From assembly GCA_039649115.1 (NCBI GenBank), contig JBBWZQ010000234.1, positions 1 through 35,212 on the forward strand: DNA of 35,212 nt, written 5' to 3'. The notes beneath the pieces were generated by a model that was given only the letters and a program-made list of their open reading frames with translations, was not told the DNA's origin and ran no database searches. Positions 7,088-15,658 of this stretch are shown here, one piece after another. Every line of letters starts with the position of its first letter. The first letter of the stretch is position 1. A program made the position numbers and the translations under genes. Source of the stretch: DATEJJ01 sp039649115 (GTDB taxonomy: Bacteria; Actinomycetota; Actinomycetes; Mycobacteriales; Micromonosporaceae).

Positions 7088-7903
7088 TCACCGGGGCGGG
7101 AGGCCGAGCAGCGTCTCGGTCTCGGCCACGGACGCGACCGGCCGGTCGAGGTCGCGGGCGAGTTGGACGGTACGGGCCACCAGCGGAGCGTTACCGGTGG
7201 TCTTCTCGCCCTTGCGCAGATACAGCGTGTCCTCCATGCCGGCTCGCGCGTTGCCGCCCAGGGCGAGCCCGATCGCGGTCAGATCGAGGTTGGCCCTGCC
7301 GATGGCGATGATCTGCCAGATCGCGCCGGGCGGCAGGCGCCGCGCGATCGTCATCAGGTTGTCCGCGGTGGCAGCCGCGCCACCGGCGACACCGAGCACG
7401 ATCGAGAACTGCAGCGGTTCGGTGAGCAGGCCCTCCTCGTACAGCCGCAGGCAAGCGTCCAGGTGCCCGGTGTCGTAGATCTCCAGCTCGGGCTTGACGT
7501 CCAGGTCCCGCATCCGGGCCGCGAGCCGGCGTACCCCCTGGGGCGGGTTGCGGAACTCGCCGGCGCCGAAGCTCATGCTGCACGGGTTGAGCGTCGCCAT
7601 CCGGGGGCGAAGCTCCACCAGCTTCTCCCGGTCCTCGAACTCGACGGACAGGCCGACCCCGGTGGAGAGCTGGATCAGGATCGGGCAGCGCTGGGCGATC
7701 AGATCCATGGTGTGCCGGGCGATGTCGAGGTCGGCGGTCGGTCGGTCCTGCTCGTCCCGCAGGTGGATGTGGGCGACCGCGGCGCCGAGCTGGTATGCCT
7801 GGGCCACCGCGGCCGCGATCTCCTCCGGCTGGGTGGGCAGGTACGGGTTGTCGGTCTTGCTGGCGATCGGGCCGGTCGGGGCGACCGTGACGACGACGCT
7901 CAT
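7088..7903 (-). CDS. Beta-keto acid cleavage enzyme (BKACE, DUF849)
   Basis: This 271-residue TIM-barrel enzyme belongs to the BKACE family. The zinc-binding HIHLRD motif sits at His45/His47, the KPELEIYDTGHL strand at 137-148, and the C-terminal GMEDTLYL motif supplies Glu224 and Asp225. The usual motif is GxEDN; here Asn is replaced by Thr. These enzymes condense a beta-keto acid with acetyl-CoA, giving acetoacetate and the CoA ester of the shortened acid, as in lysine fermentation (Kce). Substrate choice depends on pocket residues I cannot assign. Its ATG overlaps the cupin stop in an ATGA junction. It is probably the step where the operon's substrate enters CoA metabolism without a ligase. 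Confidence 0.92.
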   Translation of the reverse strand: MSVVVTVAPTGPIASKTDNPYLPTQPEEIAAAVAQAYQLGAAVAHIHLRDEQDRPTADLDIARHTMDLIAQRCPILIQLSTGVGLSVEFEDREKLVELRPRMATLNPCSMSFGAGEFRNPPQGVRRLAARMRDLDVKPELEIYDTGHLDACLRLYEEGLLTEPLQFSIVLGVAGGAAATADNLMTIARRLPPGAIWQIIAIGRANLDLTAIGLALGGNARAGMEDTLYLRKGEKTTGNAPLVARTVQLARDLDRPVASVAETETLLGLPPR

Positions 7904-8274
7904 CTGTCCCGCTCCTGCGCTTGCGGAGGTGGTGTGGCGATCACGACGAGCAACCGGGCGGTGCCGTCGCCGCGGTTCTCCACCTGGCGGACGGTTCCCT
8001 TGGGCAGGTGGACGGAGTCGCCCGCCCGCAGTACCTCCTCGATGCCGTCGTCCTCGACGGTCAGCACGAGTTCGCCGTCGAGGACGACGTAGACCGTTTC
8101 CTGCGCGGCGGGGGAGGTCTGCGCGGTACCACCCGGGTGGTACACCGACAGGCCGACCCAGAACCGGTCGGTGGGCCCCGCTTCGAGCCCTTGCAGCCGC
8201 CGCGCGTCGACGCCGTCGTGCCGCGGTGGCGCGTACGGCGGTGCCGCGTCGGCCCGGGTGATCCTGGCGGTCAT
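7900..8274 (-). CDS. Cupin-domain protein
   Basis: This is a 124-residue single-domain cupin. Motif 1 is visible as YHPGGTAQTSPAAQETVYVV (residues 45-64), then LDGELVLTV, and motif 2 as GDSVHLPKGTVRQVEN (85-100). Motif 1 keeps one His (His46) and the Glu before TVYVV. Motif 2 keeps the PKG turn. Metal binding is possible but the ligand set is incomplete. Small cupins in catabolic operons act as isomerases, decarboxylases, dioxygenases or sensors, and I cannot choose between these. It overlaps both the cyclase gene (8271-8274) and BKACE (7900-7903) by four bases, showing tight translational coupling. Confidence 0.85.
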   Translation of the reverse strand: MTARITRADAAPPYAPPRHDGVDARRLQGLEAGPTDRFWVGLSVYHPGGTAQTSPAAQETVYVVLDGELVLTVEDDGIEEVLRAGDSVHLPKGTVRQVENRGDGTARLLVVIATPPPQAQERDR

Positions 8275-9107
8275 CGGTCAGCTCCCGGTTCGATGCGGTA
8301 CTCGCCGGTCGGGTCGGTGATCGCGACCAGCCGGACGATGCAGCCGTCGCCGCCGACCCACCGCCACGGGAAGGCGGCGAAGGTGACCCGTCTGCCGGTG
8401 ACGGCGTCCAGGTCGCCGCCGATGTTCTCGAAGCCGTAGATGCCGCGGGACAGGATCGCGTTGTGGCAGGGCTCCCAGTACGGGAAGTCTTCCTTCACCG
8501 GGCGGCCGGTCAGTTCCTCGTACTCGCGGCAGGCCCAGGGCAGCAGACCGCCGCTGTCCTCGGCCGGACCGTGCGGGCCGATCGCGGTACCGAGCGGGTG
8601 GTCCAGGGCCTGGGTGTCGGCGCCGACCGCCTTCACCTTCCGGGCGACGAACCAGTCACCGGCTTCGGTGTAGTAGCCGGGGGAGTAGGCGTAGTACTCG
8701 GCGCTGTCGGCGTACTTGTGGTGCCAGCCCGTGTTCACGATGACGATGTCGCCCTCGCGGACCGGCGTCACCTGGCTGGCCCGCTCCAGGTCGTCCCCGG
8801 TGATCACCTCCCACTTGCCCTTGGGGATGTCGAGCACCACGCCGGTGCCGAAGAAGTTCCGCAGCGGGATCTCGTGCAGCAGCGGGGCTCCCTCCACCAC
8901 GTGCCCGGGCGCGTCGATGTGGGTACCCGAGTGCATCACCGTCGTGATCTTCTGGGTGAGTACCCGGCTCTTGGCCATGCCGTGCAGCCGTTCGATCTTG
9001 ACGTCTTCGAAGTACGGCCAGGCGGGCACGCCGTGGCCCCACGGGTGGGACAGGTCGTAGAACTGCAGGCCCGCTTCCTTCGGACCGGTGGCCCAGGTGT
9101 ACGTCAT
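8271..9107 (-). CDS. Cyclase-family metal-dependent hydrolase
   Basis: This 278-residue protein belongs to the cyclase family (PF04199), which includes bacterial kynurenine formamidase and isatin hydrolase. The family metal-binding motif HxGTHxDxPxH is intact at His59-SGTHIDAPG-His69, with Asp65. Further family segments are FYDLSHPWGHGVP at the start and IVIVNTGWHHKY in the middle. Such enzymes use Mn or Zn to hydrolyse amides, lactams or cyclic ketones. Here it may open a ring or cut an activated carbonyl of the imported compound. The ATG has an AGGAAA box and lies 33 bases after the ATPase stop; the stop overlaps the cupin start. Confidence 0.88.
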   Translation of the reverse strand: MTYTWATGPKEAGLQFYDLSHPWGHGVPAWPYFEDVKIERLHGMAKSRVLTQKITTVMHSGTHIDAPGHVVEGAPLLHEIPLRNFFGTGVVLDIPKGKWEVITGDDLERASQVTPVREGDIVIVNTGWHHKYADSAEYYAYSPGYYTEAGDWFVARKVKAVGADTQALDHPLGTAIGPHGPAEDSGGLLPWACREYEELTGRPVKEDFPYWEPCHNAILSRGIYGFENIGGDLDAVTGRRVTFAAFPWRWVGGDGCIVRLVAITDPTGEYRIEPGADR

Positions 9108-9140
9108 CGTGTTTCCTTTCCGAAGTAGGGGCTCGGTGGC

Positions 9141-10745
9141 TCACCGGTCGGCGGCTTCACCGACATAGAGCGCGGCGAGTGCGGGGTTGCGGCTGACCTC
9201 GTCGGGGGTGCCCGCGAGCGCCACCTCGCCCCGGGACAGCACGTAGGCCCGCTGGGCGAGGGACAGCCCCCGGGCGATGTTCTGCTCGACCAGGACCATC
9301 GCCACGCCCGAGGCCTGGATCGCCGAGAGCGCCTGGTAGAGGCGGTCCACCGCGATGGGCGCCAGGCCGAGCGAGATCTCGTCCAGGACGAGCAGCCTGG
9401 GCGCGGACATCAGGGCCCGCCCGATGGCCAGCATCTGCTGCTGGCCACCGGACATGGCTACCCCGCTGTGCCGGCGGAGCTGGGCCAGGATCGGGAAGAT
9501 CGAGTAGACCGCGTCCAGCCGCTCCCGCCGGGCCGGCGCCGCGGCCGTACCGGCGCCGAGGACGAGGTTCTCCTCGACGGTGAGGCTGCCGAAGATCCGG
9601 CGGCCTTCGAGGCACTGTGCCAGCCCGAGCGCGGTCACCCGGTCCGGGCGCAGGCCGGTGATGTCCCGGCCGTCGAACCGGATGCGGCCGGCCGCCAGCG
9701 GCAGCGCGCCGGCGAGGGCGTGCGCGAACGTGGTCTTTCCGGCCCCGTTGGCGCCGAGCAGGGTGACCGTCTCCCCGTGCCCGACGGTCAGCTGCACGCC
9801 GCGCAGGGCGCGCAGGCCACCGTAGTCGACGGTGAGGTCCTCGACCGTCAGCAACGGCCCGCCGTCCCGCTCGCCACCGACATCGACCAGGGAGCGCACG
9901 GTACGGTCGCTGATGTCGACCGCGGCCATCCCGAGTCCGGACCCGGCGTCCTGGTGTGCCTCGACGATCCTCCCCGCTTCCGCCGCCGGGGCGGCGCCGG
10001 CGTGGTCGACCGCGGCGGTTCCCAGGTACACCGCGGCGACCGCGGGGTCGGCCAGCACGTCCTTTGTGGACCCGATCGCGATGAGCCTGCCGAAGTCCAG
10101 CACCGCGGTGCGGTCGCAGCACGCGGTGATGACCTCCATGACATGCTCGATCAGCAGCATGGACTCGCACTCCTGCCGCAGCTGCCGAATGAGGTCGACA
10201 AGCTCGCGCGTCTCCGACTCGACCAGGCCGGCGCCGATCTCGTCGAGCATGAGCAGCCGGGGCTTGAGGGCCATGGCGCGGGCCAGCTCAAGCCGCTTGC
10301 GGCGCAGCAGGGTCAGCCGCCCGGCGGCCTGGTCCGCCACGTCGGACAGCCCGGTGCGGTGCAGTATCCGCAGGCAGTCGGCGCGGCGGTCGCGGCTGCG
10401 ATGCCGGCCGCCGGGGGCGCCGGCGGCGCTGGCGGCCAGCATCAGGTTCTCCAGCACCGTCATCCGGGCGAACGGGCGCGGGATCTGATGCGTGCGGCCG
10501 ATGCCCAGCCGGGCCCGGTGGGCGGCGTCGAGGCGGGTGATGTCGTCGCCGGCCAGGCTGATGGTGCCCGCCGACGGCGACAGAGCGCCGCAGACCAGGC
10601 CGACGAGGGTGCTCTTCCCGGCGCCGTTGGGGCCGATCACGCCGAGGACCTCGCCCGGCTGGACCGCGAGGTCCAGGTCGTCGACCGCGGTGACGCCGCC
10701 GAACCGGCGGGTCAGTCCGTGGACGGCCAGGACGGGGGCGGTCAC
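9141..10745 (-). CDS. Fused LivG-LivF ABC transporter ATPase
   Basis: This 534-residue protein carries two complete nucleotide-binding domains, normally two separate subunits of branched-chain-amino-acid-type importers. Domain 1 (about 1-240, LivG-like) has Walker A GPNGAGKST, the LivG-typical RTHQIPRPF segment and Walker B LLMLDEIGAGL. Its ABC signature is unusual, reading LTLLRRKRLELARAM where LSxGQ is expected. Domain 2 (about 298-534, LivF-like) has Walker A GANGAGKTT, a canonical MSGGQQQ signature and LLVLDEISLGLAP. A 55-residue Ala/Gly-rich linker joins them. The true start is the GTG at 10745, overlapping the livM stop as GTGA; the longer open frame is spurious. It powers the LivH/LivM importer at the inner membrane. 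Confidence 0.9.
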   Translation of the reverse strand: MTAPVLAVHGLTRRFGGVTAVDDLDLAVQPGEVLGVIGPNGAGKSTLVGLVCGALSPSAGTISLAGDDITRLDAAHRARLGIGRTHQIPRPFARMTVLENLMLAASAAGAPGGRHRSRDRRADCLRILHRTGLSDVADQAAGRLTLLRRKRLELARAMALKPRLLMLDEIGAGLVESETRELVDLIRQLRQECESMLLIEHVMEVITACCDRTAVLDFGRLIAIGSTKDVLADPAVAAVYLGTAAVDHAGAAPAAEAGRIVEAHQDAGSGLGMAAVDISDRTVRSLVDVGGERDGGPLLTVEDLTVDYGGLRALRGVQLTVGHGETVTLLGANGAGKTTFAHALAGALPLAAGRIRFDGRDITGLRPDRVTALGLAQCLEGRRIFGSLTVEENLVLGAGTAAAPARRERLDAVYSIFPILAQLRRHSGVAMSGGQQQMLAIGRALMSAPRLLVLDEISLGLAPIAVDRLYQALSAIQASGVAMVLVEQNIARGLSLAQRAYVLSRGEVALAGTPDEVSRNPALAALYVGEAADR

Positions 10746-11737
10746 CGGCCACGGTCCCCGGTGAGGCTGGCGCGCGGCCGCACCCGCGCGGTCAGGGTTC
10801 CCCGGACGCCGCGCGGCGCGAAGCGGATGACCAGCAGGACCACGATCCCGGTGATGGCCAGGTGCAGCTCCGCGTAGCCCTTGAGCGCCTCCTCCAGGAC
10901 CACCGCGAACGCCGCGCCGATCCAGGGGCCGGTCCGGGTGGCGAGGCCACCGATGATCGCCACCATCACGATGTCGACGGTCCAGGACAGGCCGAAGGAG
11001 CCGTACGGCTCCACCACACCCAGGTTGAGCGCCTGGATGCCGCCGACAACGCCCATGAGGAAAGCCGAGAGGGAAAAGGCGATCAGTTTGGTACGGAACG
11101 TGAAGACGCCCATCTGCTTGGCGACGTCCTCGTCGTCCCGGATCGCGTTCAGCCGCAGGGCCAGCGGCAGCCGCAGCACGACGAGGGTCACGGCGGTGGC
11201 GAGCACGGCGGCGCCGAGGACCATCCAGTACAGGGCGTACGACTTCGGCGCCCGGGACCGCAGGAAGATCCCGCTCGCCCCGCCGAACAGCGAGCTGTTC
11301 ACCATCCACAGGCGCAGCGCCTCCGCGAGGGCGAGCGTGCCGATGGTGAAGTACAGCCCGCGCAGCCGGAACATCGCGGGGCTGACCAGCAGGGCGAAGA
11401 CCGCCGCTGCGGCGCCCGCGAGCAGGAACGCCAGCGGTAGCGGCAGGGAGGAGTGGTTGTCGAGCTCCGCCACGGTGTACACGCCGATGCCGACGAAGGC
11501 CGCCGAACCGAGCGACACCATCCCGGTGTACCCGGCGAGCAGGTTCCAGGCGGTCCCGAGGGCGGCCAGCTGCAACACCAGGTACCCGATCTGCAGGACG
11601 TACTCGCCGGCGACGTACGGGACCAGGAACAGCGCGACCGCCAGCGCGGCCAGCAGGCCGAGCTCACGGGTCAGCGGCGGGAGCCGGCGCGGCCCCGGCA
11701 CGTCGGGTGCCCTGGTGAGCAGGTCCGGGGCGGTCAT
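10742..11737 (-). CDS. Branched-chain amino acid-type ABC permease (LivM-like)
   Basis: This 331-residue inner-membrane permease has about 9-10 hydrophobic segments. Family hallmarks include GTAWNLLAGYTGMVSLGSAAFVGIGVY (about residues 62-88), the RLRGLYFTIGTLALAEALR segment, and the EAA-like loop LRLNAIRDDEDVAKQMGV in the second half. Some LivM relatives import amides, urea or aromatic acids, so the substrate need not be an amino acid. It overlaps livH (ATGA, 11734-11737) and the ATPase (GTGA), so the importer subunits are made together. Confidence 0.92.
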   Translation of the reverse strand: MTAPDLLTRAPDVPGPRRLPPLTRELGLLAALAVALFLVPYVAGEYVLQIGYLVLQLAALGTAWNLLAGYTGMVSLGSAAFVGIGVYTVAELDNHSSLPLPLAFLLAGAAAAVFALLVSPAMFRLRGLYFTIGTLALAEALRLWMVNSSLFGGASGIFLRSRAPKSYALYWMVLGAAVLATAVTLVVLRLPLALRLNAIRDDEDVAKQMGVFTFRTKLIAFSLSAFLMGVVGGIQALNLGVVEPYGSFGLSWTVDIVMVAIIGGLATRTGPWIGAAFAVVLEEALKGYAELHLAITGIVVLLVIRFAPRGVRGTLTARVRPRASLTGDRGR

Positions 11738-12618
11738 GCGGCCATCCGCCGGCGGAAGAGTCCCTCGGGGCGTACCGCCAGGATGACGAGGAACAGCACC
11801 AGGCCGACGAACGTCCGGTACCCGTCGCCCAGCGTGGCCGCGCCCAGGGACTGCAGGACGCCGAGGGACACGCCGCCGGCGAAGGTACCGAAGACGCTGC
11901 CCAGCCCGCCCAGCACGACGATGGTGAAGCCGACCAGCAGGTACTCGGTTCCCGAGGTGGGGGTGAAGGAGAAGCAGAGGGCGATGAGGATGCCGCCGAC
12001 GGCCGCCAGCCCGCCGGCCAGGGCGTAGGTCAGCGCGTGTACCCGCGCCACGTTCACTCCGACGATCGCGGCCGCGGTCGGGTCCTCGGCGCTGGATCGC
12101 AACTGCCGCCCGAAGCCGGTACGGGTCATCAGCAGGTAGACCACCGCGGTGACGGCCAGGGAGATGCCGAACCCGGCGAGGTACACGGTCGGGAGCGTGA
12201 TGCCGAGCAGGTGGACCGAGGTGCGGGTGTACGGCCGGTCCAGTGCCCGGGTGTCCCCGCTGAAGACCTGGATGAAGACGTTCTGCGCGATGATCGACAG
12301 AGCGAACGTGGTGAGCAGCGGGCCCTCCTCCCCGGATCGGGCGACCGGCGCCAGGACGAGGCGGTGCAGGGGGTAGCCCAGGGCGGCCACGCCGAGGAAG
12401 ACGAGCGGCGCCGCGAGCAGGGGATCGAGACCGGCGGAGTTGAGCAGTGCGAGGGCGAGGTAGGAGCCGAGGACCACGAGCTCTCCGTGGACGAGGTTGA
12501 CCAGCCGCATCACCCCGAGGACCAGCGACAGGCCGAGCGCGCCGAGGGCGAAGATGCCGCCGAGGAGCAGCCCGGACGAGACGGCCTGCAGCAGCGTCTG
12601 AGTGTCTGGAAGACTCAT
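11734..12618 (-). CDS. Branched-chain amino acid-type ABC permease (LivH-like)
   Basis: This 294-residue inner-membrane permease has about 8 hydrophobic segments. LivH features include the opening GLLLGGIFALGALGLSLVLG, then MRLVNLVHGELVVLGSYLAL, the cytoplasmic coupling loop GRQLRSSAEDPTAAAIVGVN (about residues 171-190) and the GGLGSVFGTFAGG segment near the end. It pairs with the LivM-like protein to form the translocation channel. It begins 22 bases after the binding-protein stop and ends inside the livM start. Confidence 0.93.
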   Translation of the reverse strand: MSLPDTQTLLQAVSSGLLLGGIFALGALGLSLVLGVMRLVNLVHGELVVLGSYLALALLNSAGLDPLLAAPLVFLGVAALGYPLHRLVLAPVARSGEEGPLLTTFALSIIAQNVFIQVFSGDTRALDRPYTRTSVHLLGITLPTVYLAGFGISLAVTAVVYLLMTRTGFGRQLRSSAEDPTAAAIVGVNVARVHALTYALAGGLAAVGGILIALCFSFTPTSGTEYLLVGFTIVVLGGLGSVFGTFAGGVSLGVLQSLGAATLGDGYRTFVGLVLFLVILAVRPEGLFRRRMAA

Positions 12619-12640
12619 CGCGGGTCCCGGCCCCTGCCCG

Positions 12641-13882
12641 CTACTTGGCCGGCATCGGGAACAGTGCGGTACCGGTGGCGCGGTCCTTCGGCGAGATGAT
12701 GACCGGCTTGCCGGACTGCCACTGGGATACCACGACCGGGATCTTGGCGGTGTGGTCCGCGGCGAACGTCACCCGGCCGACCGCGTAGTCCTTGTCGGTC
12801 TTCGCGATCGCGTCGTTGATCTTCTGCGGGTCGGTGGAGCCCGCCGTGGAGATCGCGTCCAGCAGTACCTGTGCCGCGGCGTAGCTGTCCGCGATGTGCT
12901 GGCTCGATGTCCGGCCGGTCTCGCTCTCGAAGGCCTGCTGCAACTCCTTCGCGCCCGGGTAGGGGAAGCTGGGGTCCCAGTACGCGCCGACGATGACTCC
13001 GTCGGCGAGGCTGCCCAGAGCCTGGGCGTACTGCACCGGTTCGGCGCCCTTCTCGTTCACCATCACCTTGGGGGTCCAGCCCACCGCGGCCATCTGCTTG
13101 CGCAGCGAGATGGCCTGTGGCGTCACGCAGTCCACCAGGAGGATGTCGGCGCCGGACGTCCTGGCCTTCTGCACCGCCGCGGTGAAGTCGGCGTTGTCGA
13201 CCGGGAACTCCACATTGGCCACGATCTGGTAGCCCGACTGCCGCGCCATCTGCGGCCAGATCGTGGTTCCGACGATCTTGCCGTCCGGGCCGTTGTCGTG
13301 CAGGATCGCCACCTTCTTGTTGGTCTGGAAGCCCAGCTCGTCCATTGCCTTCAAGGAACTCGCGGACAGTTCCGGGACCGAGAAGAAGATGTCCCAGGCC
13401 CAGGTCCACTTCTTCACGCCGGTGAAGACCTCCAGCGGGTCGCAGCCGGCGACGAAGGGCAGCCCCTGGCTGTCGGCGACGACGGCGCCCGGGTTGACCA
13501 GGTCCGGCGTGCACGAGCCGAGCAGGCCGACCGCCTTGTCGCTGGAGATCAGCGTCTTGATGTTGGACGAGACCTGGTTGGGGTCGGTCTTGTCGTCGAC
13601 GATCTTCAGGTTGACCTTGCGCTTCACCCCGCCGACGGACAGGCCACCGGCATCGTTCACCTGCTTGACCGCGTGCTCGTAGCCCCACTTCTGGAAGCTG
13701 CCGAAGCCGGCGAGGGCACCGCTGAGCGGCAGGCTCGCCCCGATGACGATCGGGTCGGTGCTGTTGTTGCCCGAGCCACCGCCCGCCGACGAGCCCGGTG
13801 CGCACGCGGCCAGCGCCGAGGTGGACGCGACCACCATCGCGACAACGGCGACGTTCACCCGGGTGAACCGCGTTGTACTCAT
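12641..13882 (-). CDS. ABC transporter substrate-binding lipoprotein (LivJ-like)
   Basis: This 413-residue extracytoplasmic binding protein has a lipoprotein signal peptide (basic MSTTRFTR, hydrophobic core, lipobox L24-A-A-C27), so it is anchored to the outer face of the membrane. A Gly/Ser-rich linker leads to a periplasmic-binding-protein type I fold: IGASLPLSGALAGFG, then VVDDKTDPNQVSSNIKTLIS, and ILLVDCVTPQAISLRKQM in the second lobe. It should deliver the ligand to LivH/LivM. Cys residues in LLGSCTPDL and FVAGCDPLEV near the expected ligand cleft differ from typical leucine-binding proteins and fit a non-amino-acid ligand, though that is inference. It lies 24 bases after the dehydrogenase gene. 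Confidence 0.93.
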   Translation of the reverse strand: MSTTRFTRVNVAVVAMVVASTSALAACAPGSSAGGGSGNNSTDPIVIGASLPLSGALAGFGSFQKWGYEHAVKQVNDAGGLSVGGVKRKVNLKIVDDKTDPNQVSSNIKTLISSDKAVGLLGSCTPDLVNPGAVVADSQGLPFVAGCDPLEVFTGVKKWTWAWDIFFSVPELSASSLKAMDELGFQTNKKVAILHDNGPDGKIVGTTIWPQMARQSGYQIVANVEFPVDNADFTAAVQKARTSGADILLVDCVTPQAISLRKQMAAVGWTPKVMVNEKGAEPVQYAQALGSLADGVIVGAYWDPSFPYPGAKELQQAFESETGRTSSQHIADSYAAAQVLLDAISTAGSTDPQKINDAIAKTDKDYAVGRVTFAADHTAKIPVVVSQWQSGKPVIISPKDRATGTALFPMPAK

Positions 13883-13906
13883 CTGATCTCCTACATGTCG
13901 GTGGTG

Positions 13907-14809
13907 TCAGGTACTCGGGCGCGCGTCCCGGTCGCGGAGTTGGCGGGTGACGTGATCGCTCAACCGCCGCGCGGCGGCTTCGCGCGCGCCCGCCGGCCAG
14001 TCCAGGAATCCGCGGCCGGCCTTCGCGCCGAGCTGCCCGGCGGTGACCAGCCGCCGCAGCAGCGGTGAGGGGTCCGGATCGCTGTTGAGGGCGCCGAGTA
14101 CGGCCTCGTGGATGGCCAGGGTCAGGTCGAGCCCGACGTAGTCGGCGTTCTCGATGGGTCCCATCTCGGCCAGCCGCAAGCCGATCGTGTTGCGGACGAC
14201 CAGGTCGACCGTTGCCGCGTCGCAGACGCCGTCGGCGACCAGCGCGATCGCCTCGCGCCACAGTGCGTGCTGCAGCCGGTTCCCGACGAACCCGGGGACG
14301 TCCTTCTCCACCCGGACCGGCGTCTTGCCCAGCCGCCGCAGGAACGCGACGGTCCGGTCCATCGTCGCGTCGCTGGTGTGCCGCCCGCGCACCACCTCCA
14401 CGACAGGGATCAGGTGCGGCGGGTTCCACCAGTGGGTACCGACCACGCGCCCGGGCTCGCGGGTGCGCGAAGCGATCGCGGTGACCGGGAGTACCGAGGT
14501 GTTGGTCGCCAGCAGCCCGCCCGAGTTGGCGTGGTCCAGTGCGGCGAAGAGCTCCTGCTTCAGCGGCAGGTTCTCGGCCACCGCCTCGATCACGAGGTCG
14601 CTGCCCCGCGCGAGGTCCTCGACACCGGCGGCGGTACCGACGCGCAGGCCGTCGTCCCCGAGCCGGCGGACCGCCGCGCCCAGTACCCCGGCATCGACGT
14701 CGTACACCGTCACGTCACAGCCGGCGCGGGCGAGGACCGCGGCGATCCCGCTCCCCATCAGCCCGGCGCCGGCGACGCCCACCCGGCGCGGGTCGGTCCC
14801 GCTCAACAT
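13907..14809 (-). CDS. 3-hydroxyacyl-CoA dehydrogenase-like oxidoreductase
   Basis: This protein has 300 residues and two domains. The N-terminal Rossmann fold binds NAD through GAGLMGSGIAAVLARAG (about 14-30) followed by an acidic YDVDAG turn. The catalytic stretch includes the NTSVLPVTAIA loop and the GTHWWNPPHLIPVVEVV motif, whose His matches the catalytic His of 3-hydroxyacyl-CoA dehydrogenases, and the KDVPGFVGNRLQHALWREA helix starts the C-terminal domain. The family also includes L-gulonate dehydrogenase and carnitine dehydrogenase, so the substrate may be a free 3-hydroxy acid. That would fit a product passed to BKACE. The ATG at 14809 overlaps the SDR stop by 7 bases; the longer open frame is spurious. 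Confidence 0.88.
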   Translation of the reverse strand: MLSGTDPRRVGVAGAGLMGSGIAAVLARAGCDVTVYDVDAGVLGAAVRRLGDDGLRVGTAAGVEDLARGSDLVIEAVAENLPLKQELFAALDHANSGGLLATNTSVLPVTAIASRTREPGRVVGTHWWNPPHLIPVVEVVRGRHTSDATMDRTVAFLRRLGKTPVRVEKDVPGFVGNRLQHALWREAIALVADGVCDAATVDLVVRNTIGLRLAEMGPIENADYVGLDLTLAIHEAVLGALNSDPDPSPLLRRLVTAGQLGAKAGRGFLDWPAGAREAAARRLSDHVTRQLRDRDARPST

Positions 14810-15609
14810 GCGGTGTAACCGCCGTCGAGATAGAGAACCTGGCCGGTGAGGAACGCCGACGCGTTGCTCAACAGGTAGATCAGCGCCCCGCTGAAGTCCT
14901 CGGGCTCGGCGAGCCGGCCGAGCGGGATGCGGCTGAGCATGGCCGTCCGGGTGGCGCGCGCCTTCTCGTCCTCGCCGTACATCCACGCGGTCAGCTCGGA
15001 CCGGAACACCGTCGGCGCCAGCGCGTTGACCCGGATGCCGGCCTTCCCCCACTCCGCCGCCAGGGTCTTCGCCAGCAGGTCGACCGCCGCCTTCGACGGG
15101 CAGTAGGCGCTGTACCCCGCCGGATGCCCCAGCCGGCCCCGCGTCGAGGACACCAGAACGACGCTCCCGCCGTCCCCCTGCGCGAGCATCTGCCGTCCCG
15201 CCGCCTTGCAGACCAACCAGGAGCCGCGCACGTTCGCGTCCAGCACGGACTCGAAGTCGGCGAGCGGCATCTCGGTGATCGGGGCGACCTTGTTCGTCCC
15301 GGAGGCCACCAGTACCCCGTCCAGCCGGCCATGAGCAGCCACAGCCGCCCGTACCATCGCCTCGGCGTCCGCCTCCGACTCGGGCCGCAACGGGACCGTC
15401 GTCATCGCGGCGGGGTCAGTCCCCACCTCGGAGAGCTCCCTCGCGAGGGCGGCGAGGGCGGGCTGGTTGCCACCGGCCATCGTGAGTCTCGCCCCCGCAG
15501 CCGCCAGTGCCCCCGCGGCCGCACGCCCCAGTGCTCCGGTCGCGCCCGTGACGAGTACGGAACGCTCCTCGACGCTGAATCGATCAACCGGGTCAACTCG
15601 GTGAGCCAC
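14803..15609 (-). CDS. Short-chain dehydrogenase/reductase (SDR)
   Basis: This classical SDR of about 268 residues is the first gene of the operon. The coenzyme motif TGATGALG lies near residue 22. The catalytic set is visible as the Ser in VVLVSSTRG and the YCPSK motif (YxxxK), followed by IRVNALAPTVFRSELT and the C-terminal FLTGQVLYLDGGY. The family NNAG motif is replaced by VASGT. It probably oxidises a hydroxyl or reduces a carbonyl of the operon's substrate using NAD(P). I chose the GTG at 15609 because AAGGAG (15617-15622) sits 7 bases upstream; an upstream GTG at 15627 has no RBS. Confidence 0.9.
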   Translation of the reverse strand: MAHRVDPVDRFSVEERSVLVTGATGALGRAAAGALAAAGARLTMAGGNQPALAALARELSEVGTDPAAMTTVPLRPESEADAEAMVRAAVAAHGRLDGVLVASGTNKVAPITEMPLADFESVLDANVRGSWLVCKAAGRQMLAQGDGGSVVLVSSTRGRLGHPAGYSAYCPSKAAVDLLAKTLAAEWGKAGIRVNALAPTVFRSELTAWMYGEDEKARATRTAMLSRIPLGRLAEPEDFSGALIYLLSNASAFLTGQVLYLDGGYTAC

Positions 15610-15629
15610 CTGACAGCTCCTTGCCACAT

Positions 15630-15649
15630 TGCGGAAATCAACTTCCGCA
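15630..15649. promoter_or_regulatory. Inverted repeat, probable IclR operator
   Basis: Two perfect 7-base arms, TGCGGAA and TTCCGCA, are separated by six bases. The repeat lies just downstream of the promoter at 15659-15687 and upstream of the SDR RBS. IclR-family proteins usually bind short palindromes with GGAA/TTCC arms of this kind. A protein bound here would block transcription of the operon. The assignment to the IclR protein encoded at 5541-6332 is inferred from symmetry, position and gene content. Confidence 0.65.
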
Positions 15650-15658
15650 TGGCGGGCA

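Noticed and set aside
10746..11309. N-terminal extension of the fused ATPase
   Set aside because: The extension is an out-of-frame reading of livM. The GTG at 10745 overlapping the livM stop is the natural start.
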